Source: Limnochorda sp. LNt (GTDB lineage Bacteria > Bacillota > Limnochordia > Limnochordales > Geochordaceae). From it: a stretch of 64,000 nt of DNA. The stretch is from the NCBI RefSeq assembly GCF_035593265.1, contig NZ_CP141614.1:2108001-2172000 (forward strand), written 5' to 3'. Under the pieces are notes generated by a model. That model was not told the DNA's origin. It did not search any database and saw only the letters and a list, made by a program, of their open reading frames with translations. Below are positions 44,565-53,502 of the stretch, piece by piece (the stretch's first letter is position 1; each line of letters starts with the position of its first letter). The position numbers and the translations under genes are program-made.

Positions 44565-47147
44565 TCAGTCGAAGGCGAGCAGTTCCGAGATCTGGGCGCC
44601 GTACCCGCCCGGCGACGTGTTGTCGGTCACGACCAGCCGGAGCAAGCGCATCCGGGTGGGCCGGGCCAGCGTTATCTCGACCAGGTTGCCTTGCGCCGGG
44701 TCGAAGGTGTAGGAGGCCGCCGGCACCACCTCCTCGTAGACGTCGCCGTCGAGGCTGCCGTGGATGGAGAAGGTCTGCGTACGCGGCTCCCACTGCATCA
44801 AGGGCGGCAGGGCCACCTGGACCACCTTGACGTCGAACGCGTCGCCCAGATCGACCGTGACCACCGCCGGCCACTCGCCCTTGCGCGCCTCGTAGTAGGT
44901 GAGCGGGTTGCCGTCGGTCATATTGCTGGCCACGTACACGTCCTCGTGCGGGCTCGCGCTCACCGGCTTGTTGAAGGTCAGGCTGGCCGGGTAGATCTCC
45001 ACCTCGTGGGCAAAGGCCCGCTCCGAGTAGGCAGTACCGCTCCGGTTGTAGAAGCGGAGCTGGAGCGCCTTGTACTCGCCCGGGTTGATCCGGATGTCGA
45101 CGACGTTGCCCGTGGCCGGCGAGAACTCGTAGTCAGCCGAGTTGAGGATCCGCGTGAACACGTTGCGCTCGCTGGTGGCCCGGATGCCGAAGAGGGCGAT
45201 GTTTTGCAGCAGGGCGACGCGAGAGGCCGGGTCGCCGTGGAGGCGGACGGTGCCCACCCGCTTCGGTTCGTCGAACCAGATGCTCAGGGCCGCGAACTCG
45301 CCAGGGGCGCCGGGCCAGTCAAGGCCGACCCAGCCCGTGGCCGGATCGCCGTCCAGCGCGGCAGAGGCCGGATGGCCGGGATCGGCAAAGGGACCTCTCC
45401 CGTCGTCCCACTCAAGGGTGCTGGTGCCGCGGGTGGCGGTCACCGTCAGCGCACCCGTCAGCCGTTCGCCCATGTAGACCTGGGGCACTGGCCGGATGGC
45501 GAAGTCGGGCACCAGGAAGCCCGCCTGGTCCCGGCGAGGCACTACCGTCACCTGCGCCGGCACCCCATCCTCGAGGTCGAGCACGTAAGGGAGGTGGAGA
45601 GCCGCCCCGGTCGAGCCTCCAACGTACTCCACGCGGATGTGGGTCGTGTGCTGGTTGGCCGAGAGGCGCAGATCCTCGGCCCTTCGCACGGGGACCTGCT
45701 TGTAGGTGATGTTGCGGAGCAGCACGTCCTCGACGCGGTTGTCAGGGCCGCTGCCCATGATGCGCGAGACGAAGTCGTCCCGGCCGTCGAGCACCACGAC
45801 GTTGTCGACGACGACACCGGAGATCCGACCCCGCTGACCGCCCGAGCGGGACCACTCCTGGCTGTACTGGATGGTGAAGTCGAGGAAGAAGTTGTCGTGG
45901 TCGGAGGCTTTGTTGTCGCCCTCCATCTGGGCGTCCTCCACCGTGATGTTGCGAAAGGCCACGTCGCGGATGTGCGCGTCGTCGGCATTGTGGATGCTCA
46001 TCACCGGCTTGTGGAAGCTATGCAGCACCGTGATGTCCCGGAACTCGATCTTCTCCATCGTCTCCCCGTAAGTCTCGTATCCCACCTCCATGCTTTGCGC
46101 CAGATCGCTCCATATCACGATGTTCTCGAAGAGGATGTCGGAGCTGGTGCCACGATCGTAGTTCTTGACCACCAGGGCGTCGTCCCAGCTGCGCACGAAG
46201 GAGTTCTTGACCACCACATTCTTGGAGGACTGCAAGGAGACGCCGTCGCCATTGGCCCGCGCCGTGATGATCTTGACATTGTCGATGGTGAGGCCGTCGA
46301 CGAAGTAGGACGTGATGGCCCACCCGGCCGGGTTGAGGATGGTGATCCCCTCGATGGTGATGTTCTTCGAGTGGCGCAATTCGATGGGAAGGGTGAACTC
46401 CGACGGACGGGTGCGGGGGTAGATGGAGCCATCCAGGATCCCCCGGCCCCGAATGGTGACGTTCTCGACCCGTTCTGCACGGATATGGCCGTACACCACG
46501 GCTCCGCCGGCGATGTAAATCGTCTGGCCGCTGCGGACCGGGATCGCATCCGCTTTGTACACCCCGGGGCCGATGTAGATGGTATCGGCGGGCAGGTTAT
46601 CGGGGTCGGGCGCATCCTGCTCCAAGGGGTTGGCGAACAGGTGCAGCGCTCGATCGGTCCGCCCGTTGTACTCCACGGTGTACTGGCCCGGGTAGTCAAG
46701 GCGGAAAGTGATGGTGTTGCCGTCGATCTCGGGGGTGATGCCGTAGGCCAGGGGCCGCACGACGGCGTCCGTCACCGCTTCATCGACGCGGACCGTGACG
46801 TTGACCGAGCCCTCGAAGTCGAAGAGGGCGACCGGGGTGGTCGTGGTGGGGGTGGTGAAGCTGAAGAGGCGTCCGTTGTTGACCAGGGTCTCGTAGACGA
46901 AGAGCTCGTGGCCCTCGACGAACACCTTCACCCGGTCGGAGCTCTCCAGCAGGGACGGCCCCTCGTAGACGACCACCTTGGTCTCGGTCACCGTCCTGGA
47001 CGGCTCCGGGGCGGGGCGGGTGGTCACCGCCGGCGCTTCCCGGCGGTCCTGCTGCCAGCGGAGGTAGGCGACACCCCCCACCACGGCAAGCAAGACGATA
47101 AGGGTTGCAAATATCTGCAGCCTGGACTTACTCTTTTTCGCCTGCAC
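44565..47147 (-). CDS. membrane-anchored beta-helix glycosidase-like enzyme (GH28/GH49-like)
   Basis: The GTG at 47147 (AGGAG upstream) gives 860 residues. An N-terminal helix (LQIFATLIVLLAVVGGVAYL) anchors it. The next region (VFVEGHELFVYETLVNNGRL) is a beta domain, followed by a right-handed beta-helix with NIVIWSD, GQTIYIAGGAVVYGHI and ANGDGVSLQSSKNVVVKNSF then VRSWDDALVVKN, whose DG and DD match the catalytic acids of GH28/49 enzymes. Two C-terminal discoidin-like regions (ASNMTDGNPLTYYEA) probably bind sugar. It is the first gene of the locus; the true substrate is unknown. Confidence 0.85.
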   Translation of the reverse strand: MQAKKSKSRLQIFATLIVLLAVVGGVAYLRWQQDRREAPAVTTRPAPEPSRTVTETKVVVYEGPSLLESSDRVKVFVEGHELFVYETLVNNGRLFSFTTPTTTTPVALFDFEGSVNVTVRVDEAVTDAVVRPLAYGITPEIDGNTITFRLDYPGQYTVEYNGRTDRALHLFANPLEQDAPDPDNLPADTIYIGPGVYKADAIPVRSGQTIYIAGGAVVYGHIRAERVENVTIRGRGILDGSIYPRTRPSEFTLPIELRHSKNITIEGITILNPAGWAITSYFVDGLTIDNVKIITARANGDGVSLQSSKNVVVKNSFVRSWDDALVVKNYDRGTSSDILFENIVIWSDLAQSMEVGYETYGETMEKIEFRDITVLHSFHKPVMSIHNADDAHIRDVAFRNITVEDAQMEGDNKASDHDNFFLDFTIQYSQEWSRSGGQRGRISGVVVDNVVVLDGRDDFVSRIMGSGPDNRVEDVLLRNITYKQVPVRRAEDLRLSANQHTTHIRVEYVGGSTGAALHLPYVLDLEDGVPAQVTVVPRRDQAGFLVPDFAIRPVPQVYMGERLTGALTVTATRGTSTLEWDDGRGPFADPGHPASAALDGDPATGWVGLDWPGAPGEFAALSIWFDEPKRVGTVRLHGDPASRVALLQNIALFGIRATSERNVFTRILNSADYEFSPATGNVVDIRINPGEYKALQLRFYNRSGTAYSERAFAHEVEIYPASLTFNKPVSASPHEDVYVASNMTDGNPLTYYEARKGEWPAVVTVDLGDAFDVKVVQVALPPLMQWEPRTQTFSIHGSLDGDVYEEVVPAASYTFDPAQGNLVEITLARPTRMRLLRLVVTDNTSPGGYGAQISELLAFD

Positions 47148-47658
47148 GCGAGAGCACTCCTGATGAGCTTGGGGTCACTGCGATCTTACGAGCCGCGCAC
47201 GCACGACGCCTATGGGCGGATCCTGCAAAATGGTGGGGATCCCCGTATGTCAGGGTGGCCCTCGGCTTCCTCTTGCCACTATGCACAAGGTTCGAGGGGG
47301 CACGGGCACGGGGTGCGCGGGGTTCGCTGCGGATACATAGCGGATTTTCAATAGGTATTTAAATTCCCCTGGTCACGCAGACAGAAGGCATACACCCCCA
47401 GACGGATACACCTCACCCCTGTTGCCACGGCGAAGCAGCCCGGCTCGGTTGAAATGGTCTCCGAAGGACGCCCGCGCTCGAGGCGCCGCTGGATCCGGCG
47501 AAGGGATACGAGGAGGCGAGCCGGGGGATCTGAGACAGGGGGCGGCGTTGCCGATTCTGTGGGCTGGAGCCCCGCCATCTTCGCCCCCGCACCCGTGATA
47601 CAATGCCCCGTGACACCATGCGTCGCGGGCGCCGGGCTGCGGGGTGGGTGCAGGTGCC
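47148..47658. other. intergenic region holding the left end of element D
   Basis: No coding frame. It holds the promoter region of the minus-strand GH gene and of the plus-strand MNT gene, and the AT-rich end at 47345-47369. A degenerate 25-bp copy of the end of the cytochrome gene (GGCGAAGGGATACGAGGAGG, compare 50310-50332) occurs at 47497-47516. Confidence 0.4.
47345..47369. repeat. AT-rich end of element D
   Basis: TTTTCAATAGGTATTTAAAT followed by TCCCC matches the left end of copies A, B, C and E, with one arm degenerate. The matching right-end palindrome lies at 48527-48548, beyond an MNT/HEPN gene pair. Confidence 0.65.
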
Positions 47659-48033
47659 GTGAAGGCCCCTGAGAAGGCGCAAGAAGTCGAGCGCTGGCTA
47701 CCGGGCGCGGTCAATCGCCTGGCGGCGCTGGGCGTGGAGCGCGTGTTCCTCTTCGGGTCGTGGGCCAGGGGCCGCGCGACGCGCCGTTCCGACCTGGACC
47801 TCCTGGTGATATGGCAGACCGACCTGCCGCCCACCGAGCGCATCGGCCTGGTGCTACAGGCGCTCAAGGACGCCCCCCTGCCGGTCGAGCCCGTCGTTTA
47901 CACGCCGGAGGAGTTCGCGGACCGGCGTGACCTGCCCTTCCTGAGGGGCGTCCTCAAGGAAGCGAGGGTCCTGTATGAGCGTGGAGAAGCAGCGACGCGA
48001 AGCGGAGAGGTGGCTCCGCCAGGCCGAAGATGA
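47659..48033 (+). CDS. MNT nucleotidyltransferase, second complete module
   Basis: From GTG 47659 (AGGTG just upstream) the 124-residue protein has the MNT core FLFGSWARGRATRRSDLDLL with Trp in the usual Ser/Arg position, and VEPVVYTPEEF, a DUF86-partner-like C-terminus. It should regulate or modify the HEPN protein encoded next. The two genes overlap by 59 bp. The sequence differs from the module at 3697, so it is a separate acquisition. Confidence 0.88.
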   Translation: MKAPEKAQEVERWLPGAVNRLAALGVERVFLFGSWARGRATRRSDLDLLVIWQTDLPPTERIGLVLQALKDAPLPVEPVVYTPEEFADRRDLPFLRGVLKEARVLYERGEAATRSGEVAPPGRR

Positions 48034-48412
48034 TCTCGATGCCGCCCGCCTGCTCTTGACGAGCGGCAAGTTCGCGCAGGCGGCCTTCTTCTCGCAGCAA
48101 GCCGGCGAGAAGGCGATGAAGGCTGTCTGGCTGGCGACGGACGCAGACCCCTGGGGCCATTCGCTGGGCCGCCTGGTCAGGGACCTGCCGGATCCGGAAG
48201 TCCGCGTGCGCTTTGCGCCGCTGCTCGACGCCGCGCTGGCGCTCGACAAGCTCTACATCCCCACCCGTTATCCCGATGCGCTCGCTGACCTCATCCCCGG
48301 CGAAGCCTACACGCAGCGCGAGGCGGAGGGCGCCCTGGCCCACTCGGCCGCCATCCTGCGAGCCGTCCGGGAGTGGATGGCGGAGCAGCCCCAAGCCAGC
48401 CCAGACGGCTGA
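47975..48412 (+). CDS. HEPN domain protein of the second MNT module
   Basis: The 145-residue helical protein has the HEPN core EAERWLRQAEDDLDAARLLL and GKFAQAAFFSQQAGEKAMKA, then GHSLGRLVRDLPD and YIPTRYPDALADL. ATG 47975 lies inside the MNT gene, so the pair is co-translated. Its HEPN type (AAFFSQQAGEKAMKA) differs from the UPF0332 type at 4080. Confidence 0.9.
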   Translation: MSVEKQRREAERWLRQAEDDLDAARLLLTSGKFAQAAFFSQQAGEKAMKAVWLATDADPWGHSLGRLVRDLPDPEVRVRFAPLLDAALALDKLYIPTRYPDALADLIPGEAYTQREAEGALAHSAAILRAVREWMAEQPQASPDG

Positions 48413-48526
48413 CTCCGGTCTGGCGGCCTTCTCGACGACAGCCGGTGCCCGTTACGTCCTAAAAGGTAGGCCGGGCCGACAGGTGTCCCGTCGAGGGCAT
48501 GGGGCAGCAGATGGCGGTCGTGGCGC

Positions 48527-48548
48527 AATTCAACGATCGTTGAAATGC
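48527..48548. repeat. right-end palindrome of element D
   Basis: The sequence around TTCAACGATCGTTGAA (48529-48544) is a perfect palindrome, identical in its core to the right end of copies A and C. It lies 114 bp after the HEPN stop. Confidence 0.7.
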
Positions 48549-48618
48549 ACTGAGATGCGGACCCGCCGGGGCCCGAGCACGGCTCCGGACACCCTCGCGA
48601 GCGCCCGCCCGGTAAGGA

Positions 48619-48703
48619 TTGACACCGGTTCCCGGCGTTGGCATGATAGTTATAGGGTTTTGTTGCTCGAGGATAATACCCTTCACCGTACGGTACGTGA
48701 AGG
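48619..48703 (+). promoter_or_regulatory. promoter and leader hairpin of the propeller/cytochrome gene
   Basis: TTGACA (48619-48624) and CATGAT (48642-48647) are 17 bp apart, with TGG before the -10 (extended type). In the leader, CCTTCAC (48680-48686) can pair with GTGAAGG (48697-48703), whose last four bases are the first part of the AAGGAGG ribosome site. The loop CGTACGGTAC is itself nearly palindromic. Confidence 0.6.
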
Positions 48704-48716
48704 AGGTTCGCCAAGG

Positions 48717-50345
48717 ATGGCTGCATCCAGCCCGACGGCCCCATCCCCTACCCCCCTACCCCTCCCTCGGCGTACCCTATGGTCGATCCTCCTGGCTGCC
48801 GCCGTCGTGGCGCTGGCGGTGGGCCTGCGGCAGTGGCTGAGCCCGCTCTCAGGCATCGACCGCCTCTACGACGTGCGCTGGTACGAATCGCAAAATGCCG
48901 CCGGCCCCGAGCTCCTACCCCGGTGGGACGGCAACTGCTGGCTCTACGTGGCCGACGAGGTGAGCCAGGGCGTCACCGTGGTCGACCTGGCGACCCTCAA
49001 GCCGGTCGACTTCATCCGGCTGGAGGGGGGCGTGCCACACCACCCCCATATCACTCGGGACCAGCGGTGGGTGCTGGTCACCATTCGTTACGGCGACTGG
49101 GTGGCGGCCATCGACACCGAAGACGACCACCGCGTGCGCCGCATCGACCTGCCGATGGGGCCCGATGGGACGCCGGCCGGGCCCCTGCACATGGGGCTGA
49201 CCCGGGACGGCCACTACGCCCTCGTCACCCTCAACGGCGCCGCCCACGTGGCCGTCCTCGACGCACAAAATCCGCGCCTCTTGCGGGTAGTGGAGGTGGG
49301 CGCCCGGCCCCGGGACGTCGGCGTGACGCCCGACAGCCGCAAGGCCTACGTCAGCCTGCAGGCCGACTCCCGGGTCGCGGTCATCGACCTCGCCACCTGG
49401 GAGGTGCGCCACATCGTGCGCACCACCACCGACTACGGCGCCGGTTCGGGCAGCGGGCTGGGCATCTCGGCCGACGGCAAGTACGTCGCGGTGGCCAACA
49501 CCCTGGACGACGAGGTGATCGTCATCGACACGGGGACGGACCGGGTCATCCACCGGGTCGGCGGGGTGCCGGGTCCGGTCAACGTGGACTTCCTGGGCAA
49601 GACGTACGTGGTGGCGACGGGCAACCGGGCCGACGGGTCGGTCTCCTTCATCGACGCCGCCCAAGGCCGGCTGCTCGAGACCGTGCCGACGGGCCGGGGC
49701 GCCAACATCGCCTATTATGGCCCTGACGGCAACGTCTGGGTCAGCCACAACGGGGCCGCCTACGTCACCGTGCTGGACTTCGAGACGCTGGAGCCCATCG
49801 CCGAGATACCGGTGGTGCTCAACCCGCACTGGATCTACTTCTCGCCCGACGGCAAGACGGCCTACGCCACCAACTGGGGCGCCAACTCGGTGACGGTCAT
49901 CGACGTCGAGCGGCTGGAGCGGGTGACGCACGTCGTGGTGGGGCTCAACCCCAACGGCATGGCACTCAAGGCCAACGTGCGGACCGACGCCGTCGCCCGG
50001 AGGCAGGCGCAGGCGGCGGAGGTGAGTCCTGTCATCGCCCGGGCCAGCCGGCTGGTGCTGCCCGAGCCGCGGTCGGATGCGGAGGTGCTCTTCTTGCAGA
50101 GCTGCACCATCTGCCACGACCTGGGCCGGGTCATCCGAAACAACGCCCAGGGCGACCAGTGGTTGGACATCGTCCAGAAGATGCGGGACAACGGCGCCCC
50201 CATCGACGACGAGCAGGCCCGGATCATCGCCGAGTACCTGGCGACCGACCAGCACCGCAGCCTGACGGTGCGCACGCAGCTGCAGGTCGAACAGCCGCTC
50301 GACCCGGCGAAGGGGTACGAGGAGGCGGCGAGCCGGGGGATCTGA
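48717..50345 (+). CDS. membrane-anchored beta-propeller protein with C-terminal cytochrome c
   Basis: The 542-residue protein has an N-terminal membrane helix (LWSILLAAAVVALAVGLRQW) and then about seven YVTN-like blades (VSQGVTVVDLATLKPVDFIR, DSRVAVIDLATWEVRHIVRT, DDEVIVIDTGTDRVIHRVGG, ANSVTVIDVERLERVTHVVV). The C-terminal region has one haem-binding motif CTICH at 463-467 and a late Met (QKMRDNGAP) that may be the sixth ligand. It should sit on the outer face of the membrane and pass electrons; the oxidised substrate is unknown. AAGGAGG lies about 10 bp upstream of ATG 48717. Confidence 0.9.
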   Translation: MAASSPTAPSPTPLPLPRRTLWSILLAAAVVALAVGLRQWLSPLSGIDRLYDVRWYESQNAAGPELLPRWDGNCWLYVADEVSQGVTVVDLATLKPVDFIRLEGGVPHHPHITRDQRWVLVTIRYGDWVAAIDTEDDHRVRRIDLPMGPDGTPAGPLHMGLTRDGHYALVTLNGAAHVAVLDAQNPRLLRVVEVGARPRDVGVTPDSRKAYVSLQADSRVAVIDLATWEVRHIVRTTTDYGAGSGSGLGISADGKYVAVANTLDDEVIVIDTGTDRVIHRVGGVPGPVNVDFLGKTYVVATGNRADGSVSFIDAAQGRLLETVPTGRGANIAYYGPDGNVWVSHNGAAYVTVLDFETLEPIAEIPVVLNPHWIYFSPDGKTAYATNWGANSVTVIDVERLERVTHVVVGLNPNGMALKANVRTDAVARRQAQAAEVSPVIARASRLVLPEPRSDAEVLFLQSCTICHDLGRVIRNNAQGDQWLDIVQKMRDNGAPIDDEQARIIAEYLATDQHRSLTVRTQLQVEQPLDPAKGYEEAASRGI

Positions 50346-50544
50346 GGTGAGGGCTGGGAAGGTGGGCCGGGCAGAGGCGGCATCAGGGGTACGGCGAGAT
50401 ACGAGCCCCGCATCCCCCATCTGGGCGACCGCAATCGCCGCCCGCCATCGCCGCCCGCCATCGCCGCCGCCGTCGCCGCCCGCAGCATGTCGCGGTCGGG
50501 CAGGCCAAGGCGCTCGGGCGGGTGGCCGTCACTCCACCGAGCCG

Positions 50545-51024
50545 TCACTCCACCGACGGGAGACCCATCAGGGCTTGCAGGTAGGCGATCTGGCCGGTGT
50601 GGTAGGCTTCGTGCTCGAGGTAGCCGATGACCTGGGCGAAGCGTTCGAAGCGGCCGTCGGAGTCCGGGGTGAGCAGGGCCTGGCGGGTAAAGGTGCCGTA
50701 TGTCTCGACCCATGCCCGCTGTAGCGCCGCGAAGTCGTCAAGCTCGGCCGCCCAGGCGGCGGCGTCCGTGCGCGGCGGCAGGCGCCAGTCCTCATCGAGC
50801 GGGGCCGTCGGGCGGCCCGCCAGGCTGTCCATGAAATGCCGCTTCCAGAAGGCGACGTGGCGGACGATCTCCCAGACGCAGTGCCGTTCCGGGGACGGCC
50901 GCCAGAGGGCCTGCTCCGCCGACAGGTCCTTGATCTGCCGCCAGATGGGCGCATGGCTGTAGTTGCGCCCGTCGAAGAGACGCTCCGCGGTCTGACGCAA
51001 GGCCTCCCCCAGTGCATCGGGCAT
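50545..51024 (-). CDS. DinB-like metal-binding protein
   Basis: From ATG 51024 the 159-residue protein has the DinB four-helix pattern: an early His (CVWEIVRHVAFWKRHF) and the late pair HEAYHTGQIAYL, which together form the family metal site. Bacterial DinB-like enzymes often transfer bacillithiol or mycothiol, but many are unassigned. GGAAGGGGG lies about 10 bp before the start; an earlier ATG at 51051 is possible. It reads away from element C. Confidence 0.85.
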   Translation of the reverse strand: MPDALGEALRQTAERLFDGRNYSHAPIWRQIKDLSAEQALWRPSPERHCVWEIVRHVAFWKRHFMDSLAGRPTAPLDEDWRLPPRTDAAAWAAELDDFAALQRAWVETYGTFTRQALLTPDSDGRFERFAQVIGYLEHEAYHTGQIAYLQALMGLPSVE

Positions 51025-51258
51025 GGCCTCGGCCCCCTTCCTGTCTCGCATCGCAGCTGGCCTCGCCGACCCCGTGCCGGCCCGCACGCGCCCGGTACGT
51101 CGCGGCGATGGTGACGTGTGCCCCTCCGTACCCACCCGCAAGGGGCAGCTGAGGCTCGATCTCATCTTACCAACCCCAGCCTCCCGCACCAGGTAGTCAC
51201 GCAGCCTGCCGCCGAGCGGGGGCGCGAGCATGGGATTCGGGTGGAGCGATAGCGGGTT

Positions 51259-51540
51259 TTTAAATACGTATTTAAATTCCCATGGGCGCTACCGAGGACA
51301 CCCTGTGCGCTCGCGGACGAGCATCCCGGCCAGCCGCACCGAAAGCGACGGTACGCACCCCCCGAGGACGGTCTTCCCCGGCCTCCAGGTCGGCAGCGGG
51401 CGCGCGTCGTCGCGTGCCGATGCGGGCGCAGAGGGAGTCGGCGCCCGGACGAACACGCGGTCCCGTCAGCCACTAACCGGCGCCACGTCGGCGATGTGGC
51501 ACACGGGACGGGGTCGCGGCGCACTTCAACGATCGTTGAG
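51259..51540. repeat. palindrome-ended intergenic element, copy C
   Basis: The left end TTTAAATACGTATTTAAA (51259-51276) is a perfect 18-bp palindrome. The right end at 51526-51539 is TCAACGATCGTTGA, a perfect 14-bp palindrome with the same core as A and D. The spacing is 282 bp. The interior is GC-rich and unlike A and B except for short blocks near the ends (AATTCCC and CGGGACGGGG). Confidence 0.75.
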
Positions 51541-51593
51541 AGGATCATTTCCGGGGAAATGGGGCGGAGCCGAGCGTCTCGCCCGGGCCGCTG

Positions 51594-51971
51594 GTGGGTG
51601 CCGAGAGGCGCCGCTTCCGGGTGGAGCATCCGGCCTTCGTCTTCTGGCCGGGGAGCGGCCGGGCGTTCGTGCAGATCGTCTTGACGGCGAGGGTGCCGGT
51701 TCCCCGGGAGGATCTCCAGCGGCTCATCGAGGGGCCGGGCCTCGCTCCCGTAGTCATGGCGACACCCGAGGAGATACGGCAGCATCAAAGCGAGTGGGCA
51801 GCGCAGAACTTCGGGAACCTGGTGCGGGTCGACGTCCCGGTGCGGCAGGAGGACGGGCACTGGGTCTCGGCGGTGCCCATCACCTTGCGTGCGCACCCGG
51901 CGGTGACCCTGCACCTGGTCGACGTCGAGGGACACTGGATCGAGACCGCCCTGTCGTGGGTCGGTCAATGA
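51594..51971 (+). CDS. small protein of unknown function downstream of element C
   Basis: From a GTG at 51594 the 125-residue frame reads RFRVEHPAFVFWPGSGRAFV, QIVLTARVPVPREDLQRLIE and VTLHLVDVEGHWIETALSWV. It has regular hydrophobic strands and a coding-like codon pattern, but I do not recognise the family. It starts 54 bp after the right palindrome of element C and could have lost its N-terminus there. Confidence 0.5.
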   Translation: MGAERRRFRVEHPAFVFWPGSGRAFVQIVLTARVPVPREDLQRLIEGPGLAPVVMATPEEIRQHQSEWAAQNFGNLVRVDVPVRQEDGHWVSAVPITLRAHPAVTLHLVDVEGHWIETALSWVGQ

Positions 51972-52085
51972 GGGCATGCTCCAGTGCGGTGCAACGACCC
52001 AATGGTATGGCGCACGCCCCGCGCCCTGTTGCCATCAAGGGCGCGCTCCACACGCGTCGGAGAGGCGAAGGGGGCGACCGTCGCG

Positions 52086-53498
52086 TCACAGGCCCGCTGC
52101 CCGCACCCACTCCAGCTGCGGGTCCCGCCGCTGCCGGATGGATTCGACCGTCGTCGGCACCCAGTGGTCGGGCGCCAGCGTCTCGGCCGGGTCTCGACCG
52201 GGATCCGGGCGGGTAAACCGCTTGTGCGAAACGCTGAAGCCCATCCCCGACCGGGGCAGCTCGAAGCGCAGGATGTCGCCGTAGCTGCTCGGAGCGCCGC
52301 CCGTTGGCTCGCCCACCACCATCGCCAGCCCGTTGTCGCTGAAGACGGTGGCGAACCAGACGGCCGAGCTGAAGGTGTGCGGCGACGTCAGGATATACAG
52401 GTCGCCGGTGAAGATCCGGTCGCGTCTCGCAGGCCGGGGAGTCCGGACCGTGTTCGGCGCCAGGGGCGCAAACGCGTGGACCATGCGAGCGACGAGCCCG
52501 TAACCCCGTTGCCGATCCGCTTCGGGAGAGAAGCGGATTCGGCTACGGTAACTTCGCACGCGGTCGACCGGCACGTATCGCAAGAACGCGTCCGTGACAG
52601 CAGAGTTGCCCCCACCGTTACGGCGAAGGTCGATGGCCACCTTGCGGACGCCGGACACGGCCACGGCCTCGAAGAAATCGTCCACTGCCTGCCGGTAGTC
52701 CGGCGTGTCATCGCATCGGTCGAGCCAGAAGAAGCCAAGCGAGTGTTGCGGCTCGATGCGCCAGCCGAACCACGGCCGCGCCTCTTCTTCCAGGCCACCG
52801 GGTGCCATCGGTCTGTCCGGAGAGACGAGGCCGACCAAGAGCGCCTGCTCGACCTCCGCCCCGGGCTCGGCGGTCGCGCGGCGGATGACCACCTCCACGG
52901 CCCCATCGGTACCTATGGCCCCCAGGCGTCGGAGCATGAACGCCTGCCGGATCAGGGCCTCGCCGCGGGCCCGCACCCACCCGTCGTGCTCGGCCGGAAC
53001 GACGTGCCGCAGCTCGTCGAGCAGCTCTTCAGGAGAAAGCCCTCCGAGCCGTACGACCACGTCGCCCGGGCGCACCGGCGACCCCGGTGCCGCCTGCGTC
53101 ACCACCAGCCCGTCGCTCACCCAGCGAAAGTGCACGGGCAGGACCGGCTCCACCGGACGGTAGGCGAGGCCTGTGTGGGCGTCGGGTTCGGGAAGAGAGC
53201 GAAGCACACGCTGCGCCAGGAAGAAGAGAGCGCCCACCGGCATCGGAGCCTGGAGTCGCTCGACGGCCTGTAACGCCTGGTCATGGAAGGCCGCCCGTCG
53301 ACCGGCGTCGGACAGGGCCGGGTGCACATCTTCGACGGTGCGGACGAGGAAACGCAGGTCTTCCCGGATGTCGTCCACGGAGAGCAAGGGCTCGGTGCCG
53401 GACGCGGCGCCGAGAGCTGGCAAAGGGCCGGCCACTCGGGCAGGCGTGGCTGCTACAACGAAAGCGACCGCGACGCTGAGCCAGAAGACAGCGCCCAT
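52086..53498 (-). CDS. secreted S41-family serine peptidase
   Basis: A signal peptide (MGAVFWLSVAVAFVVAATPA) is followed by a PDZ-like region (SDGLVVTQAAPGSPVRPGDV) and the S41 catalytic domain: VAIDLRRNGGGNSAVTDAFL at about 287-306, then YILTSPHTFSSAVWFA at about 368-383, where the Ser after Phe is the likely nucleophile, and VVGEPTGGAPSSYGD. The 470-residue length and order fit tail-specific protease relatives. Twelve consecutive G bases on the coding strand lie four bases before the ATG. Confidence 0.88.
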   Translation of the reverse strand: MGAVFWLSVAVAFVVAATPARVAGPLPALGAASGTEPLLSVDDIREDLRFLVRTVEDVHPALSDAGRRAAFHDQALQAVERLQAPMPVGALFFLAQRVLRSLPEPDAHTGLAYRPVEPVLPVHFRWVSDGLVVTQAAPGSPVRPGDVVVRLGGLSPEELLDELRHVVPAEHDGWVRARGEALIRQAFMLRRLGAIGTDGAVEVVIRRATAEPGAEVEQALLVGLVSPDRPMAPGGLEEEARPWFGWRIEPQHSLGFFWLDRCDDTPDYRQAVDDFFEAVAVSGVRKVAIDLRRNGGGNSAVTDAFLRYVPVDRVRSYRSRIRFSPEADRQRGYGLVARMVHAFAPLAPNTVRTPRPARRDRIFTGDLYILTSPHTFSSAVWFATVFSDNGLAMVVGEPTGGAPSSYGDILRFELPRSGMGFSVSHKRFTRPDPGRDPAETLAPDHWVPTTVESIRQRRDPQLEWVRAAGL

Positions 53499-53502
53499 GC
53501 GA

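Noticed and set aside
43188-47354. A 1388-codon plus-strand open frame
   Set aside because: It is the antisense of the secreted protein and GH enzyme genes, produced by high GC; its composition (His, Arg, Gly-rich) and lack of motifs show it is a shadow.
48213-48716. N-terminal extension of the propeller/cytochrome protein
   Set aside because: The frame is open upstream but overlaps the HEPN gene and the promoter; a strong ribosome site and membrane helix set the start at 48717.
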